Positions 62,869 to 64,000 of a stretch of 64,000 nt of DNA are shown piece by piece. The translations under genes were made by a program, and so were the position numbers. Origin of the DNA: Bin87 sp965116565. Lineage in GTDB: Bacteria; Chloroflexota; Dehalococcoidia; Lucifugimonadales; UBA3495. The notes under the pieces were generated by a model that saw only the letters and a list, made by a program, of their open reading frames with translations, was not told the DNA's origin and ran no database searches. How positions within the stretch are numbered: the stretch's first letter is position 1; every line of letters begins with the position of its first letter. The stretch covers positions 3,162,001 through 3,226,000 of the forward strand of contig OZ220699.1 of assembly GCA_965116565.1 (NCBI GenBank), read 5' to 3'.

Positions 62869-63354
62869 CTATGACCTGTTTCGATCAAACAGCGTTGGTA
62901 GCAGTTCAATGGCGTCCATGACTTCAGACACCGAGCGTTCCACGTCATCGTCCAGGAGATGGTTCTCGTAAAAGTGCTGGTGCCTGCTGTTAGCCAAATG
63001 GATTTCGTGACGCAATTGGGCTCCGGCAGGTACATCCGCGCTGGCAGCCAAAGCGTTCAATTGTTGCGCAACGCTGACCAAGTTGCTGTGAGTAGATACA
63101 CTGATCCCGTGTGCGGCGCTTATACCCTTGATGGTCTGAGCGTATGCCCCCCACGACTTTTCGGCGGCTTGCAGGTAGTCGCGTTCATTCAAACATTCGT
63201 TTGCCACGATCCGGTAGTGCGCCAAGTTGCTCTCGTGTGTGGCGTTCTTTTGTATCGTTTCCGTGGACTCGAGCTCGTAACGCTGGCGACCGCCGCGTAT
63301 GCCGTGACGTATGGCGCCCTCAATTTGTTCAGGAGTAAAGGATAAATTGGCCAT
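62869..63354 (-). CDS. PaREP1/HEPN-like protein
   Basis: 161 residues, all-helical. LAHYRIVANECLNERDYLQAAEKSWGAYAQTIKGISAAHG and SRHQHFYENHLLDDDVERSV resemble PaREP1-type and related HEPN proteins, with the LHxNFY-like histidine region. ATG 63354 starts ANLSFTPEQIEGA; the open frame to 63531 is not used. HEPN proteins often act as RNA toxins or nucleic-acid-binding partners; no nucleotidyltransferase gene is adjacent. Confidence 0.65.
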   Translation of the reverse strand: MANLSFTPEQIEGAIRHGIRGGRQRYELESTETIQKNATHESNLAHYRIVANECLNERDYLQAAEKSWGAYAQTIKGISAAHGISVSTHSNLVSVAQQLNALAASADVPAGAQLRHEIHLANSRHQHFYENHLLDDDVERSVSEVMDAIELLPTLFDRNRS

Positions 63355-63371
63355 CCCGCGCTCCCCAGCGT

Positions 63372-64000
63372 CTACGCGAATTGGTACTCCCGGGTGGACC
63401 CGATCATACGCAGCGCGTTCAGAATCACCGACTGGTGGTCGGCGCCGTTCTCCAGCAACTCCGCCGCCTGCGCTACCAGCGCCGTCCGGTTGTCGTCCCG
63501 CAACACAACATGGCCGAGCAGTTCCAGGCAACCGTCCACGATGCTGGCGGCGTCAAGACCCGCCACACGGTTCGTCAGCGATTCGACGATGTCCCGGACA
63601 CCGGGATGGGATACATTGCCCAGTTCGTCGGCCACGAAGTTGATGCGTTCGACCATGCTGCCGCTGTCGATCCATTCCTTGCCGGTGTGCCAGCCTTCGA
63701 CCGAGGGCGGGTTCAGGAGGTCCTGGTTCATGTAGCGGCACTCCAGCGCGGTGTCCATCACGCCGGTGCGCGGGAATTTCAGGTCGCCGACGAGGTGCAA
63801 TGTACCTACTACCACTTCGGTGGGGCTTTTGACGCGAGCGAACCGAGCCGATTCCGACTTGAAAAAGTCCGAGGTGAACATCGTCTGCAACATCGAGCGT
63901 ATATCATAACCCGACCGGAAGTACTCCGCCTCCAGGATGGCGATGGCTTCCGGGTCCGACGGGGGCGTGTTCTGCCACGCGGGAACCTGCACATCGTCCG
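63372..64000 (-). CDS. DUF1800 protein, C-terminal part (gene continues beyond window)
   Basis: The last ~209 residues of a DUF1800 (PF08811-type) protein. LQTMFTSDFFKSESARFARVKSP and CRYMNQDLLNPPSVEGWHTGKEWID are the conserved C-terminal segments. The frame is open to the right edge, so the 5' part is outside. Function unknown; these proteins are often exported and paired with DUF1501 genes. Confidence 0.9.
   Translation of the reverse strand, partial: DDVQVPAWQNTPPSDPEAIAILEAEYFRSGYDIRSMLQTMFTSDFFKSESARFARVKSPTEVVVGTLHLVGDLKFPRTGVMDTALECRYMNQDLLNPPSVEGWHTGKEWIDSGSMVERINFVADELGNVSHPGVRDIVESLTNRVAGLDAASIVDGCLELLGHVVLRDDNRTALVAQAAELLENGADHQSVILNALRMIGSTREYQFA

Overview
This window is about 62-65% GC by eye, fully bacterial, and densely packed with short operons on both strands. 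No rRNA, tRNA or other taxonomic marker is present. Gene content suggests a Chloroflexota lineage of the Dehalococcoidia/SAR202 kind. The signs are repeated HpcH/HpaI aldolases, MmgE/PrpD proteins, MaoC/FAS1-like dehydratase halves, a mu-crystallin-type dehydrogenase, an anaerobic-type cobalamin cluster and small aspartic-protease-like proteins. That placement is an inference; the phylum is not proven by the sequence.

Layout. 1-5.0 kb: 3' part of mutS, a small ArsC/Spx-like gene with an in-frame TGA exactly at the redox cysteine (probable selenoprotein), a HAD protein, mutL, and a small Tat/anchor peptide on the minus strand. 5.0-5.85 kb: non-coding, with four tandem 22-bp repeats. 5.85-10.7 kb (+): HAD phosphatase, HpcH/HpaI aldolase, DUF192 lipoprotein, PfkB kinase, two hot-dog dehydratase halves and a small DUF4242-like protein. 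10.8-15.3 kb (-): trkH-trkA-pheA-signal peptidase-yihY. 15.5-26.3 kb (+): leuS, then cbiC-cbiX-cbiD-cbiT-cbiL-cbiF-cbiG-cbiH and a second aldolase. 26.4-29.0 kb: a divergent lysR facing a 7Fe ferredoxin and an ornithine cyclodeaminase-like gene. 29.1-38.0 kb (-): two small membrane proteins, then the pyrimidine operon pyrR-pyrB-pyrC-carA-orf141-carB.

38.3-49.0 kb (-): a VWA-domain protein with a long Met/Gln-rich region, isochorismatase-like hydrolase, GDYXXLXY protein, DUF2157 membrane protein, aspartic protease-like protein, isocitrate-lyase-family enzyme, NYN nuclease, and a lipid set (two dehydratase halves, plsX, fabG) plus lhgO. 49.3-59.4 kb (+): PrpD, quinone oxidoreductase, a Phd/PIN toxin-antitoxin pair, a tryptophan T-box leader with trpE-VOC-trpG, a coiled-coil repeat protein, rtcB and a second PrpD. 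59.4-64 kb (-): a dimeric-barrel protein, an aspartic-protease/small-partner pair, an NHL beta-propeller, an acyl-CoA dehydrogenase, a HEPN/PaREP1-like protein and the 3' end of a DUF1800 gene cut by the window edge.

Functional logic: biosynthesis modules (pyrimidine, tryptophan, phenylalanine, corrin ring, phospholipid/fatty acid) sit among catabolic genes from families often used on carboxylic acids and CoA esters. The strongest unusual signal is the candidate Sec-containing ArsC/Spx-like protein at 2066-2428. It has a Shine-Dalgarno and ATG upstream of the TGA and a hairpin directly after it. Next come the tryptophan T-box, the unknown gene wedged between carA and carB, the aspartic-protease pair, and active-site or insert changes in the cobalamin enzymes.
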